Shown: one piece after another, positions 24,000-36,810 of the stretch | Numbering within the stretch: the first letter of the stretch is position 1 | Layout: the number at the start of each line of letters is the position of its first letter | From: Gnetum montanum | Taxonomy: Eukaryota; Streptophyta; Gnetopsida; Gnetales; Gnetaceae | Assembly: GCA_015680685.1 (NCBI GenBank) | Contig: MNCI01025357.1 | Span: forward strand, 370,660 to 431,888 | DNA length: 61,229 bases | Direction: 5' to 3' | The notes under the pieces: model-generated | Seen by the model: the letters and a program-made list of their open reading frames with translations, nothing else | What the model was told of the DNA's origin: nothing | The model's database searches: none | Made by a program: the position numbers and the translations under genes

Positions 24000-25539
24000 G
24001 CAAAGTGAACTTGCCTTTTAGCGATTGGGGATTCTTTTTCAATCACAGGCATGTGAACTATATTCTAAATTACCTCTTTCATTTCATTAAAGTGTAAAAG
24101 TTCATACATTGAAATGTTAACTTTGATTTTTTTCAAATCCTCAACTAGATTGTAAGTCTTAGGTACATCTTTGGCTTCTGGTTGAGGTGGGCCTCTTCTA
24201 GGTAGAGAAAGGGAGTTTGCTTGTTGTGGGGTATTTACTTGTGATCACCTGATTTGGTTGTTTACATTTTTTTTGACTAGGGATTCTCCTATTTGGGGGT
24301 GTATAAGGATTATTCTTAGTTTTTTCCTGTGTAGTGTTCATAATATTGCTAAGTTTGCAGTAGCGAGCATTGCATGGGTTGGGGTCACTTACCATGACTT
24401 ATTCAAATGAAGGCACTTCCTTATTCTTAATTTCATGGGGTATATTAAGGACCAAAATGGGGGGTTTTCATTTTGTTGACCTTGGGTATGATCATCATAT
24501 AATGCCAATAATTGAGGAAAAGTCCTCTCAGAATGTTGCCTCATGTTATGGAGGCGGAAATAATCATCATTGGTTGATGAACTTGGCTTTTCTGGTTGTA
24601 TAAGACCCTTGTTGTTGTTCCGCTTTAGTTCAACTACTTCATTGGAAAATATTTGAATCGAAGTTAATATCTAGGTCATTTGATCTTGAGCTTGAGTTGG
24701 GGGTTCAATAGGATTAGATACCCTGTTTGGGTTTATAATGGACTGAATTAAGGCCTTTGATTGATCATCATTAAAACTAGTGTTAGATGGTAGGAATGAA
24801 GAATATGTGGAACCTTGAAATCAATTGTTCATAGGTTGAGTCATTTAGAGGGGAACAAGAGTTTGGAACATAGTATTGGCGATTGGGAAAGTTGGTAGAG
24901 GTAGAAGGTTAGATTGCATGGGATTTCTAATGCTCATCATTCCAAATTGAGTTTGAATGTTGTTCATAAGGGTGATTTGTTCTAACTCCATGGCTTTAGC
25001 CATTGCTCCCTATATTTCTATTATGTTTGAATTAGATTTGACAGCATAGGAAAAGAATGGGTTGATGGTAGAAAGGTAAAAGTTGAGGATGTCATCAGGC
25101 TATGGATGCATCTCACTTGGCACATAGGCTAGCTAGTGAAGGAATCTAAGGTTATAATCCCTAACATTTTCCCCAGGTAGCTTTTTTAAGCTAGTGAAGT
25201 TACTTGATGTGATTGCAGGGCTCGTGAATTTATCAAATTGGATCAAAAACTTATTTTTGAACTCCTACCATGAGTCAATGGAAGCATTGGGGAGCATCAA
25301 GATTGAGTGGTCTTACTCCTAAAAGTTGTCATAAATACTCTATATACCACATCATTTTGGACAATGTTGTGGATCCCTAATAAGGTTTTGAAACATTGTA
25401 CATGTTGGTAGACATCACTAGTAGGGTTTGTGAGATTATAGAATAGATTTATGTTCTAGAGTGACTTTGGGATGTCGTGGTAGTTAGTAAAGTTAAAGGG
25501 ATTACTAACCAAGGAAGCCTAGGGTTGATTGGCTGCCAT
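24000..25539 (-). pseudogene. Gag of element II
   Basis: From ATG at 25539 (minus) the frame reads MAANQP, then a retrotransposon-gag pattern: DVYQHVQCFKTLLGIHN, ASIDSW (followed by a stop where Gln is expected) and EFKNKFLIQFDKF, then LKKLPGENVRDYNLRF. Stops are frequent and most sit where Gln is likely. The C-terminal part (about 24400-24200) is basic and Pro/Asn-rich. It is the first gene of the element after the split 5' internal region. Confidence 0.6.
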
Positions 25540-26079
25540 CCTAATCCAAATTCTCCTAAGAATAAAACTTGAAAAATGTGAGGCTTCTTGTTTCCTTAAG
25601 GCAAAGAGACGAGTGACTGGTCAGTTAGAAGCAGAGGAGAGTTTACTCATAAAACAGAACTATAAAATATAATTATTAGAATGAAACTATAAAATTGCAT
25701 AAAAAGAAAAGAAAATATTGAAATAATATTTTTTTGGTAAACAAGAAAAACTCTAAAATATGCTATGTTTTTTTTAAAAGAAGATATATTTTTTTTTGAA
25801 ACAAAAATAAATGTATAAAATTGCAATACTTATAAAATTAAAAGGGTAAATAGTAAAATGAAAGATTTTAAAAAATAAATTTAAAATTGCATAATTAAAT
25901 AAAACCACCTTACCTATCCTAAGACTAAGGTAAGGACCACCTGAAACACCACAAAATTTTGAGCTTGGTACTTGTCCAACAAGAAGCGGGTCCCTGAGGC
26001 CCACAGGCGACCACAGTGCCATTTGGTGTCAAACATGGTAACTTCGAAGATCAGAGGCTTAATTTTTTCTAAGCAGGCA

Positions 26080-26430
26080 GTTCCAGCGTATATGCCCAAG
26101 TGCACATTCCCAGCGTATACGCTGAAATTCTTAGCGTATACGCCCAGCTTGTATTCCCAAGTTCCAGCGTATACGTCCAGCGTACCTGCCCAGCGTACAC
26201 GCCTCACATGTACACTCAGCGGGTACAACAGATGCATATGTCTGACATGAAATCTCCAAAGACAGCATGAGAATAGCACTGAAGAGCAAGGATTGAAGCA
26301 AGTCGGCAACCACCAGCGTACACGACTAGTGTATTCGCCCAGCGTCCACTGCATCTCCACCCAAGTTCGCATACCTCCAGTACATCCAGCGTATACGCCC
26401 AGCATATACACCCAACAGATGTAATATATT
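26080..26430 (+). promoter_or_regulatory. Cluster of AGCGTATACGCT-like palindromes in U3
   Basis: Several copies of (C)CAGCGTATACGCC and close variants lie upstream of the TATA box. They are kept in the 3' LTR (about 42260-42620) and in the solo LTR (46690-47060; exact palindromes at 46733-46744 and 47009-47020). The core is a perfect inverted repeat, as expected for a dimeric DNA-binding protein. Confidence 0.7.
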
Positions 26431-26503
26431 GTATATTTGTAAATTTTGTGCACCCGATCAATGCGCCACGTGTCTCCTAACCCAAGTCTAGCGTAACAAC
26501 TGG

Positions 26504-26510
26504 TATAAAA
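26504..26510 (+). promoter_or_regulatory. LTR TATA box of element IV
   Basis: TATAAAA about 33 bp downstream of CACGTG. It is conserved in the 3' LTR (42711-42717) and in the solo LTR on minus (46612-46619). Confidence 0.75.
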
Positions 26511-27099
26511 GCCCCAACTTTCCATTTGATCTGGGTCAACTGGCAAAAATACAAAATCATACCAAAGAGCAATTACACTGAGAACCAGAGCACAAAAACC
26601 TCTTACAATGGACAACCCTGTACGCTGAGCACACAGTCTCTACGCTGCACTTACAACGTGTTCCAATCACCGTCGTCCTTGCATCCACCGGGGCTTTCGT
26701 CCACCTTGTGTTCCACTCACAACTACGTTTGACCAGTGCATTGTACTTTCATTCTGTAATTCCATTGTTACATTTTCTTCCCATAATCGTTCACAGTTTG
26801 CATTAATTCGTATACATACTCTGTTTATGTCTATTTACGTTTACGCTCAGTTTGCATCGTTTACATGGTTTACTCTCTATTTACGCCTGTTACACTGTTT
26901 ACGTATAACCCAACGTATAGCACTTGTACGTTCGGGGAAATCCTTGTCTGATCCGCGTGCGGACCACCCAAGGTACTCTACCTTCGTGCATTCCAACTCG
27001 CCCTCAGGCGAAGGCAGGGTCTTCTGTGCTTGCCCTACGATTCCCACGGTCTCTGTTTCCTTCCAGCTAGAAACCGACGATTTCAGGCGATACAGAAAT

Positions 27100-27116
27100 T
27101 GGCGCTAGAAGGAGGG
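27100..27116 (+). promoter_or_regulatory. Primer-binding site of element IV
   Basis: TGGCGCTAGAAGGAGGG lies a few bases after the LTR end. Elements II and III carry the same site with changes (TGGTGCTAGGAGGG and TGGTGCTAAAAAGAGGG), which ties the three together. I do not assign the tRNA. Confidence 0.6.
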
Positions 27117-27625
27117 CCCCTAAACACCTTACCCGCAAACTTCCCAGTGTTTACACTGTTGAGCGTCTACGCCGCCAACCACACGCCGCTTCCTGCTGAA
27201 AACCCTCCCAGCATCTACGTAGCCCGGTTGGAAAACTCAGCCTGCAAACTGTCCAGTGTCTACGTTGTTCAGTGTTTACACTATCCCTGTTAAAACTTAA
27301 TCAAAAAACCATACGCTACATTCTTTAGGCTGTGTCTTGTTTTACGCCCCACCTTGTTTTACGTTGTATACTATTTTATGCTGCACCTTGTTTTACACTG
27401 TACCCTGTTTTACGTTGTACCCTGTTTTACGCTGTATACGCTCTCTAGCGTACACGCTGAGCCACTTTCGTCGTAGACTCGTCTACGCTGACCATATACG
27501 CTACGAACATACACACTATATACGCTGTTATTATACACCGTTAGTTGAAGCGTATACGTTGTACGCTGCATAGTACATTAATTTCACATTTCTAGACCGT
27601 GTCGTACATCTTCAACCAAGTCATC

Positions 27626-30600
27626 ATGAACCTTGTAAACACCACCGCTGCCACCACTCAAGTCACTAACATCCTAGACACCATGGTTGTCCAAGAGCTC
27701 GTCGCGCAACACCCGGGAGTACAACCCACAGCAGGGCACCGTCGGCCCTTAAGGTTGCAAGGAAGAGACCCAGCCTCCAACATTATAACTCAGGACCAGT
27801 ATAACTTCATATGTATTAAGATACAAGCTGGCCTGGCTGTGGATAGTGCCAAAATGGAGGTGAAGAGGTAGTTTGAACTCTTTTACAGGGGGGAACGCGA
27901 GTTCATCCCAGCTCCATACGATGTAATCCCTATTCCAGAACAGTACCCAGAGCTCATCACACAACTCCTCCTCCAAAGGAGCCAGTCGTTGGACCGGCCT
28001 GCAGTAGACCTCCAACCGGAGGAGGAGGACGAGTTTGCGACCCAATCAGAACACAAGGACTCCTATCATACCCTCAGCCTGCAAAACCACATCAATCCCG
28101 TGTTTCATCCAGGCACAGGAGAGATCGTGCCCCTCCAACACCTCAATTTCACCCAAGCTCAAATACCCCCACCAGACACATCAGCAATAGTTCAAGTCCC
28201 TCCTTCAAATGACTCGCAATTCAACACACTCCCCCTCACTATCATCCCCACTGTAGCTGTCGGCCCGTCCTAGCAAGCACCACCCCCGCACAACAATATG
28301 GGAGAAAATTTCATGCCTCGAGTGATAGGGATGCCATATGTGATACCAGCATCCACATCCGCTCACTACATCCCGCACATTCAAACGCACGCAGCCCCCT
28401 CGACCGCTGTAACCCAACAAGGAGTCCCTTCGCACAACATGGCTGGGCAATGGGCAGTAAGGGGTATGCCATCACATCAACCCTCCCACCACCACGTGCC
28501 ACCCCATACGACTCCACCAGCTAGCATTCCCTAGGTACAACCCCAACCACAGCAACAACAACCTTTCCTTTATAACGTGCCATCCTTAGTGCCACCCACT
28601 GTAAACATCCCATAAGCACAACCGCCGGCTGTGCAGCTTTCGGCCTTTCAACCCACCATCCAATAGTCTAACCTATACAATATACCACAACCTCAAGTTG
28701 CCTTGTCACCTAGTGCCCAGGACTGGGCAAATGCCAAAAAACTGATGCAAGAATTAACAGATGAGGTAAAGCGCCTCAAAACGGCTACCGACGGAGAGCT
28801 GAAGGTAGTGGACTTCTACCACGATGACCCCATTAGTCCCTCCATCCTGCCTCTAACCTTGCCCAAGGGCATCTCATTACCAACACTAACTAAATATAAC
28901 AGGGAGATGAACACCAATGCACACCTCATAACGTTTAGGTTAGAATGCGCGTTACTCTAGGCGTGGCCCCATGCCATCTTGCGAGTGTTCCCTATGTCCC
29001 TTGCCGGGAGAGCACTCGATTGGTACCGAGCCTTGCCAAGGAACTCTATATTCTCCTTGGAAGAGTTGCTATACTAGTTCGTGACTTGGTTCAAGTATAA
29101 CTTGAAACCTGAGGCAACACTAGACAGCCTCATACAGGTTAAACAAGCACCGCTTAAACCTGTACAGAAATTCATTTAGAGGTGGAGTGCTGTGCTCAAC
29201 AAGCTACACGAGCCAATCTCCCAAACATATTTGCTCACAATTCTGAAAGGGGCCATTAATGACTTCTTTAAATCCAAGTTATACTATCTTAACATGCGCA
29301 ACCTTAATCAAGCTTTTGTGCAAATCAAAAATATAGAAGAGGCAGCTCAAAACAGCCACAACCCTGCATACCTAGCCTTTAAAAATCAACACACTAAAAA
29401 AGATAAAGAGAAGGCTAAGGCAACTATAGCGGCAATAGCTGGAATGCAACAACAAAACAAACTACCAGTAACCCCTACTAACTATAATAAGCCTACTCCC
29501 ACAACCGCACCGGAATCATCATCGCAGAACCCAACAACGAACCGTATGCGAAATTTCGAGAGGAAAGAACCCTCTCAATACACGCCTCTGCCAATGAAGC
29601 CATCCCAACTCTTCGATCAACTCCTGAAGGCTGGGTTGATGAAACATAAACAGTTATCCCCTGTGGCCATCTAGAGACATGACCGGTTCTGTCAACTCGT
29701 TTAGAACCCAAGCTTAGCAACACCGGATGAGCCTCCCGCACCCAAAGGCTTCAGAATGGATCGCTTTTGCGACTACCACCAACACAACGGACACGGTATG
29801 AATTACTATTTCACCCTGAAGCAGGATATACAACGAATGATCGACGAAGGCCAAATCACCTTTGATGAGGCCAACCTGGTCCAACCACAGAATCAGGCTA
29901 TGGGGGTATACAAAGACCCTCTAAACACCAAAGAGGCACCATACGTTATCAATACAATTTACCTTGATGATGATTCTGAGACACCCAACATTAACACCAT
30001 CTACCCTGAGTGCACACAACAAACACCTAACAGGCTGTTTATAGTTCGCATTTCTGCTCCTACGTCCACATCCATACCCCAACCACCGCATGCCCTGCAG
30101 CGGCCATATGTTGTTCAGGTGCCTCCAGCTGTAGCGACGTCTAACACCATGACACGCGACAAATCATATGTGGTGCGTGTCCCTCCCGTCATTCCCTCAA
30201 ATGCACCAACCCCTTCTACTCGGCCTACCCCTTTCGTAGTCCGAGTACCACCAGCAGTCGCAACAGCGGAGGTCCAACCTCTGCCAAAACCAACCCCGTA
30301 TATCGTTAGGATACCCGAAAGTCCTAATGATTACCAATCCTCCACCTCACAAACGCAAGGCGAACCTAGCCCCTATGTCATTAGGGTACCTGGCCAGCCT
30401 TCTAACCAATCACATCCAAATATACAACCACAACCCCGCCCATCTCCATATGTGGTACAAATCCCAAGGCAACTCAAAGCTCCAAAACCAGCTCCACCTC
30501 CATGCCAGATGCGAGAACGCTTAGCAGATAGGCTTACGCGTGAACGTTTGGAGAAGGAGCGTCAACGGTTGGCTCTGGGGCCACCTAAGCCCACTCCACT

Positions 30601-31810
30601 TAATTCCATACCTATGTTGTCACCTAACAACCAACCGAACATAGACAACGAAGGTGAATCATCTGAAAAACATGAACCACCTAAAACGACAGCTCTGAGC
30701 AAAAATGACAAATCAACAAAACATGAAATAAAAATGCTGGGGCCAATGAACCCAGTCACCGCTGATAAAAACATCCCCAGCAGTAGAGATTTCGCAACAG
30801 CTTTGACACAAGTTACCCAAGCATTGAAGTAAAAAAAAACTTTACTAAGCTTGTATGACTTGGTTCTAACATCCCAAACACATCGGGAAGCTTTGGTGTG
30901 TATGTTAACGTCGATCCCAGTGAGCGAGGACCTACCTCCAAATGAACCCTCCATTCATGCGGTGATGTACTCACCTCACGGGACAACTCCTAAACCATTA
31001 AGCTTCCATAATGACAATATTAAGGCAGACAAGAAAACGGGGGAAATAACAACAGCCCCCATGTTCATAACGATACGTATAAACCAGTTCAAGATACATA
31101 GGGTCCACGTAGACGATGGAGCTGCCACAAACGTAGTACCATACCCCATCGTTGAACAACTAGGGCTCACTGAATTAATCAAACCAACTACAACTACATG
31201 TTTAAAATCATTCAGCAGGTCACGCGTGATGGTCAAAGGCATAATAACCTTAGACTTCATAGCGGGGGACCAGTTTCCCACATCTACCAACTTCGTGATG
31301 GTCGATGATATGCCAGGATTCAACCTGATACTAGGAAGACCTTGGTTGGCTCAATTGAAAGCAGTCTCCTCCCCTATACATCAAGAGATTCACCTGCCTT
31401 ATCAGGGTGGTGAAATCATCATACACGGGGAAGTGGCTACACCTATTATTTCATCATACATGGACATGGACCAAGGCTCAGAGGTCGAGCTTGAGGAGCC
31501 TAAACAAAACCATAAAAATGCGCAACGACCGATAAGCAATAAGCCTTTAAACATGAAACAAGATGCACCTAAAACGGAAACACCTGCATCTGACATTGTA
31601 CACACACCATCTCGAGTAGAAACTAACGCAGAACCCCCGCTAACTACCACAACATCTGAAAACACTAACACAGAAGCCATTCCATCAGACGTCCCTTGGG
31701 CCAAATTACCACTCAATGTGATCAGCAAAGGGGACGCTAAATACAGAATCATACCCGTTAACACATCGCCTAACATTAAAAGGAAGAAAATTAAAAAACT
31801 GTTACAATAA
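27626..31810 (+). pseudogene. Gag-protease frame of element IV, broken only by stops
   Basis: One reading frame runs from ATG 27626 to 31810 without a frameshift. Ten stops precede 29756 (nine TAG, one TAA), each where Gln is plausible, and one TAA at 30830-30832 separates gag from pro. Gag features: a long Pro/Gln-rich N part, the capsid-like block 28960-29370 (LAGRALDWYRALP, FVTWFKYNLKP) and a C/H knuckle remnant FCDYHQHNGHG with its last Cys as Tyr (29765-29810). A Pro-rich tail with repeated SPYVIRVP-type units (about 30000-30500) follows. Protease (30851-31430): active-site-like VDDGAATNV and a FNLILGRPWL end. The two parts would make particle protein and processing enzyme. Confidence 0.8.
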
Positions 31811-32340
31811 TATTAACACGCCCAGTCCAAAATGACGTTAAACTATAACATGTTCGAAACGACGTTAAAGTACAACTCGTCTAAAATGACGCTAAACTAC
31901 GATAAATCGAAAAACAAGAAAATTATTAAAATACACTCCTTGTCTGAAATGACGTTAAACTATCATGTCCGCAAAGACGTAAAACTAGCCATGATCAGCA
32001 ATGATCAGTCAACAAAAAAAATACACCCATGTCATCCGAAATGTCCTTTGCCTACATTGGGGCCCGAAATGGCCTTAAACTAGTTCCTACACCTATACTT
32101 TGTTTACCTTTTCGCATACCATTTATAATTACTCCAGTGCATCACGCTTAAAGAAAAAAATTAAACCAAAAACATTTTACCTTGTCATGTTGTGTGTGCA
32201 GATAAACTCAAAATCAACAAAAATATTTTATATATATGCAATTACAAGAGTTAACTGTTTTCGACCACCTCTTTAAAAATACCTCAAAGTTTTCAATTTA
32301 CAATTCCCGTATCAATTGGAATCACGATAGTCCCGTAAAA
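31811..32340. other. Spacer with ATGACGTTAAACTA repeats
   Basis: Between protease and the end of the antisense gene. 31830-32080 carries about five imperfect copies of AATGACGTTAAACTA. Related TTAAACTG-type repeats occur at 37245-37345 and 40735-41060. No sense frame is supportable. Confidence 0.6.
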
Positions 32341-32566
32341 CAGAGAACTATAAACAAAACTAGAAACTAAGCATCTAGGGTGGGAGGATCGTCCCCTTTA
32401 GATCCACCAGCGTCAAGGACCTCTGCTCCACTGGGGCCAGCCTCTTGAGCATCGTCACCGCCTTCATCCTGAAAATACAAAATGAGACAACCAATATGAG
32501 GACAAGAGAGCGTTAAAGTTTCAAACATTCTTTAGCAGGTCAAGTTCACAATGACAAAATACTTAC

Positions 32567-33351
32567 CATAGGAGACCTCCCCAAACCAAACTCCAATCGA
32601 TGAAGGATTTCCTCCTCCGAAACACTAGCCCAATCTGTTTCACCGAGGCCTAGGTCGACGTCTGCCAAGGCCTTTCCCTTGTAAATAGCTGACCAGATAG
32701 GATGTTTCAGAGGAAATTCACCCACAGTAACTTCCCCAAAAGTAGTGGTAATAACCCTCTTAGGAGATTCCATCTCAACTATGGTGTTCTCCGCAAAAGT
32801 ATCGAACGTAGAATGTAAGCCCAAACCCTCTACGAACATCTCAAGTTGTCGTTTCTCTATGGAAACTTCTTTCAACGATTTCTTATAGTGATGCTTATGA
32901 TTCTTCTCATCTTGACCCCACTTACGCACCTTGGAGGCAAATGCCTTCCTATCCTGACACTTAAGATTCAATAGGTTTATTTGGGCTTTATGTTCTGCGA
33001 ACCTCCGATTTAGTGATGCATGGCGATTTAGCAAGTTCTAATATCTATTATATGTAATCTCGGTTGTTCGCCAAGAACTATCACCTGCTAATCGGGCCGA
33101 AGCGAACTCATAACGAGCTTTGAGGTCGTCGTGTTCGGCTGATAACTAGGAGATTTCCTTCTCCTTTTCTTGGATCTACAACCATAGTTGTTCGATGGAT
33201 CGCCTACAGGTCCACATCGACTTAGCATTATGGACAAGGCTTTCCGCCACCTCATCATAAACTGGCCTCGGTACTTATTCCACTTCTGGGGGTAGCGTAG
33301 GCAAACTATTGATGCTAATCACCTCAGAGGGATCCCACCTCAACTTGGCAC
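32567..33351 (-). pseudogene. Exon 7 of the antisense gene, coiled-coil region
   Basis: 785 nt, entered after CGCGTAG and left at TCCTATG|GTAAGT, phase 0, which fits exon 8 starting after TATTTTCAG. Residues about 810-920 of the predicted protein are a heptad-rich, Lys/Glu/Arg-rich stretch (IQEKEKEIS ... EHDDLKARYEF ... NRRFAEHKAQINLLNLK), very likely a coiled coil and possibly for dimerisation. Four stops at 33275-33277, 33176-33178, 33146-33148 and 33038-33040 (plus coordinates). Confidence 0.7.
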
Positions 33352-34050
33352 CTACGCGTACAAAATGATCAAATGGAAAGACAACAGAAGCAAGGTGTGA
33401 CACTCTAAAATGCCAAACTATTTAAAAATCGTATACCTATTTCGGGGTGGGTCTCCTAAATTCATTCGACGACTTCTTTTGCAATTCGAGCCACAAAATC
33501 CATCTTACTTGGCATTTTAGACCAAGTAAATGGCTCACGGGTGCGGGAACTAACCTCAACGGTCCTCTCAGGGGGAACTGTCTTCATCGGTACATCTTAC
33601 TACACCGTCCTGGTTTCGTTCCCTTCGTTTGAGAAAAATGAAAATCTAAAGATAAAATACCACAGAAATGACAACTAACAGGACAAGTTGAAATAAGATA
33701 AAGAGAAAACATACCGTGCCCCTCATCACCTTCTTGGGGAGCGCCTAAATCTAGATCTCCCTAAAGAGACCTACAGAACATTTGATCAACACCACCCTGG
33801 TCATCCAGTGGCTCAGTTTCTATGGTGTTCTCCTTTAATTCCTCAGTTCCTCCTCCCTGATCTTTACCCACATTTTCCTCTTCATTATTTCTCTCTGTAT
33901 TCGTCTCCTCCTCCTCTGTAATAGTTTCTAGCGCCTGCTTCCTCACTTCTCGAATCAAGCCAAAGACATTAGTGACATGTAAGCAATTGAAAAGAAAAAT
34001 TATGAACAAAATAAAAACAATAAAACAATAAGCTGGACAAGGCTACATAC

Positions 34051-35091
34051 CGGGCATCTTAAACCTTATGCGCTTCACTCGCTGCTTGCTTACATTTGAA
34101 ACTTCTCCAGTTGGGCGTTCGTGTCTCTTCAGCTTTTTCTTGGCCTGGCCCACGGTTTCTTTGATAACCCGCTCAGTCCTTCTTGCAGTGAGGGGCACAT
34201 TATCTGGCTCTAACCCCAGACTATCGCGAGTATGAATGGAGGTGCCCGATGATCCTCCGGTCGTAATAGTCACGGACTTGTCGATGCCTTCAGGCACATC
34301 CTGGGATTTGGCTGTGTCGTACAAGTGGTTGATCCACGGGCGGGACAGTTGACCCCGATCCTGTAGAACAAACTTGTTATCCACGTGGATTACCAAAAAC
34401 TCGGTGAAACGACGAAGGTAACCAGTGAAGAAGGCAAAGGTGAAGTGGGATTGCGCCTTGACATTCGAGCGCAACCGTACTATCTCCTTATGCATGCCCG
34501 ACAACAGAAATTCAGCCCAGTTATAACGCACGCCAGTCTCCAGAATAGTGCGCATAACGCGCACAGCCTCAACCCCAAGGCTCTTCACCTGGGAAAGGGT
34601 CTTGGGAAACACCTGCACCCTAAACAGGGGATACAGTTCATTCACCTCTTTAACCTTTGCCTTCCCCTGCATCGGGAACCCCTTGGCACCTTTGGCCAGG
34701 CCTAACCAATCCTCCAACTCACGCACCGTATGAAGCTCTTTATGAGCTCTGTCTAAGACTACATTTATGCCATCCTCCGGTACCCCAAATAAGTTTGAGA
34801 AAAACTCGGGCGATAGATGAAAAACTACTTTAACACCCTTAATTCGGGTGCTATAGTACGAGACAGACTCATTAAGAGAATCTATGATCCCAATCATTTC
34901 CCCTATTGATACATCAGGACTTGGGGTCATGAGGAGCTCCATAAGGCTGGCATTATTCAAACAGCGAATAATAGAAGGCGAGGCATGGTCACACAACCAC
35001 TTCTGAGCCTTAGTCACCTCCCTGAATTTCATTGACAATGTTGTCTCAGTTTGCTCGGGTGTGATGGGATCCCCGCTAGGAGGTGCATCAA
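34051..35091 (-). pseudogene. Exon 4 of the antisense gene, main globular region and NLS
   Basis: 1,041 nt with no stop, by far the longest open exon (residues about 275-621). It contains KAQKWLCDHASPSIIRCL, VVFHLSPEFFSNLFGVPEDG, YNWAEFLLSGMHKEIVRLR and FFTGYLRRFTEFL. It ends with two basic clusters (KKKLKRHERP, KQRVKRIRFK) that look like nuclear localisation signals. The acceptor has changed from the expected CAG to CAA, and the donor is CCCG|GTATGT. It resembles in general style the plant mobile domain or env-like regions of plant retroelements, but I cannot assign it firmly. Confidence 0.65.
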
Positions 35092-35943
35092 TTGTAAGCG
35101 CAATATAAGATTATTGTATCAGTATAACCCTCGGTAGTTAAAACACGTTAGCATCTCAAAAAGACATTGTCACTTACCTCCCGTAGAAGACTTGGATGTG
35201 CTTACTAGACCAGAGTCACGAGGGAAAACTGGCCCCTTGTCCGACCAGTCTTTATCCAACCATCCACGGGCTTGGCACAGTGCCAACGCTCTAGAAAATC
35301 GTTGATGAAAATAGATGATGTCCCCCTTCATTAGACCTATCACAGTTTTACGAAGGGTAGGACCTACCATAAATGCCTCTAGAGCAGTACGAGTTAAGGC
35401 AAGCCCATCATCTTCGACACATATCCCGTCTGCATTAGTTTTAGGCCTGTAAACGAACGGATGTCAAAACCGAAACACATGCCAAACGACGAAAAGAAGC
35501 AATAGACTTGAACTATCCTACTTGGCCACTCGGTACACTGTGTCAGGAGGGCTAAAAATAAAGTATTATCAAGGTAGTCCTGCCCTCATGGTAATCGGGC
35601 CCACACGCGCGCTAACGGGCGTGCGGACTTAGGCCAGCAGGAAGAACCGTCCTCATTCATAAACAACCCCTCATCGATGTCTTCCATAAAGACAAGGACG
35701 TCCTCCGTGGCTCTTGATAGCATTGCCTCAACGATGCTCCATGCCACAAGTTCATTCAGGTGTGACCAAATGACTACCTCGAAGTTGTCCAATCTGAAGG
35801 ACAAGAAATCAGGCGCATGTTCTCTAAACCAAACCCCGTTGTGTTCCACGATTAGGTCCGGGGTAGGCTCGTTCGCATCCATGGGGCCAAACCACATTAA
35901 CACCCCAACAAGCTCAACCACGAGGAGAAACGGCTTACTATCC

Positions 35944-36679
35944 CTGCAAACAACCAGAGTATCAACATAAAATTAGCCATGCACCAAAACAACGCGAAAA
36001 ACCAAAGTTCTCATCGTAAACTGACACTTAGAAAATTTTTCAAACTGTTTACGCTCGGCGTATACACTGTCAAAACCTAGCGTAGACGCTACCAAAATTT
36101 GTTTACGCCCAGCGTAAACATCGCTAAACTTAGCGTATACACTGCCAAAATCTATCTACGCCAAGCGTATACGCTGCGTGACCCAGCGTATACGCTAACA
36201 ACTAACTGTTTACGCTGACGCCCGAACCTATTACGCTCAGCGTATACGCTGAAGAAACTCTCAACGCATACGCCATAGAAGTGGCCAGCGTAAATAGTCT
36301 ACACTATGCGCTGAAAATAGTTTACACCGAAAACATGAAAAACAAGCCTACGCTGCATCATATTTAAGAAAACAACTATATGCTCAGCGTATACGTCAAA
36401 AAAACCCTCAGCGTATACGCCGTCACAGTGAAAACAGAATTTACGTTGACAGAACAAAAAACTTACACTGATAAAAGTGTTTACACTGATAAAACTGATT
36501 ACGCCCTAACAATCTACGCTAACCCGACTTTACGCTACGAATTTACGCTCGGCATATACGCCGAAACCCTCTATGCTAACTAGTTACGCCGGGCATATAC
36601 GCTCGCCGTATACGCCAAGATTGTGCAAAAGACCGTCAACGCTATGAAAGTAATAAACAGATATAGGATCAGAGCCTAC
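35944..36679 (-). promoter_or_regulatory. Intron 1 of the antisense gene with a palindrome array
   Basis: A 736-bp intron (GTAGGC ... TTTGCAG). About 36040-36640 holds many GCGTATACGC-type motifs, with exact AGCGTATACGCT at 36164-36175, 36185-36196 and 36239-36250, plus TTTACG and TACGCT half-sites. The same motif fills the LTR U3. Short plus-strand ORFs such as 36380-36583 are shadows of this array. Confidence 0.75.
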
Positions 36680-36810
36680 CTGTGTGATGTTCCAGGCCAT
36701 GATGAAATCCTTGGCTGGGGCAGGCATTGCAACATGGCTTCGCTCTCCTCCGCGAAGATCAAGTTACGACTCTTTCTTCCCTGCCCTTCCAACTCCTTGC
36801 CCTTGCCCAT

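Larger units (their letters stand above)
25942..27094 (+). repeat. 5' LTR of element IV
   Basis: A 1,153-bp LTR. U3 (about 26080-26430) is packed with CCAGCGTATACGCC-type motifs, including an exact palindrome AGCGTATACGCT at 26112-26123. A G-box-like CACGTG (26467-26472) and TATAAAA (26504-26510) follow. The R/U5 part has repeated TTTACG and TACGCT. In the last ~160 bp I count about 15 differences from the 3' LTR, nearly all transitions. Confidence 0.9.
32367..36810 (-). pseudogene. Spliced antisense gene inside element IV, 8 exons, ~1,047 aa
   Basis: Inferred exons (minus): 36810-36680, 35943-35522, 35446-35178, 35091-34051, 33948-33715, 33595-33437, 33351-32567, 32468-32367. Junctions are GT-AG with matching phases, except that exon 2 needs one inserted base at its donor and the exon 4 acceptor reads CAA. 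The sum, 3,144 nt with that base, is divisible by three and ends in TAG. Eight in-frame stops (one in exon 2, one in exon 5, two in exon 6, four in exon 7) show decay, all explainable by C-to-T. Parts: Lys/Arg-rich start (MGKGKELEGQGRKSR), a globular exon 2-4 region (FHLSPEFFSNLFGVPEDG) that recalls plant mobile domain or transposon proteins (weak), basic NLS-like KKKLKRHERP, a Glu-rich exon 5, a coiled coil in exon 7 and an acidic end. The function is unknown. Confidence 0.75.

Noticed and set aside
25914-26615. 233-codon minus-strand ORF over the 5' LTR of element IV, and similar ones at 42315-42668 and 46830-47186
   Set aside because: They are translations of the GCGTATACGC-rich LTR, recur in every LTR copy and contain no domain.
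27626-29704. TAG read as glutamine (alternative genetic code)
   Set aside because: Other elements in the window also have TGA and TAA at Trp, Arg or Gln codons plus frameshifts. Decay through deamination explains all of it in a plant genome.
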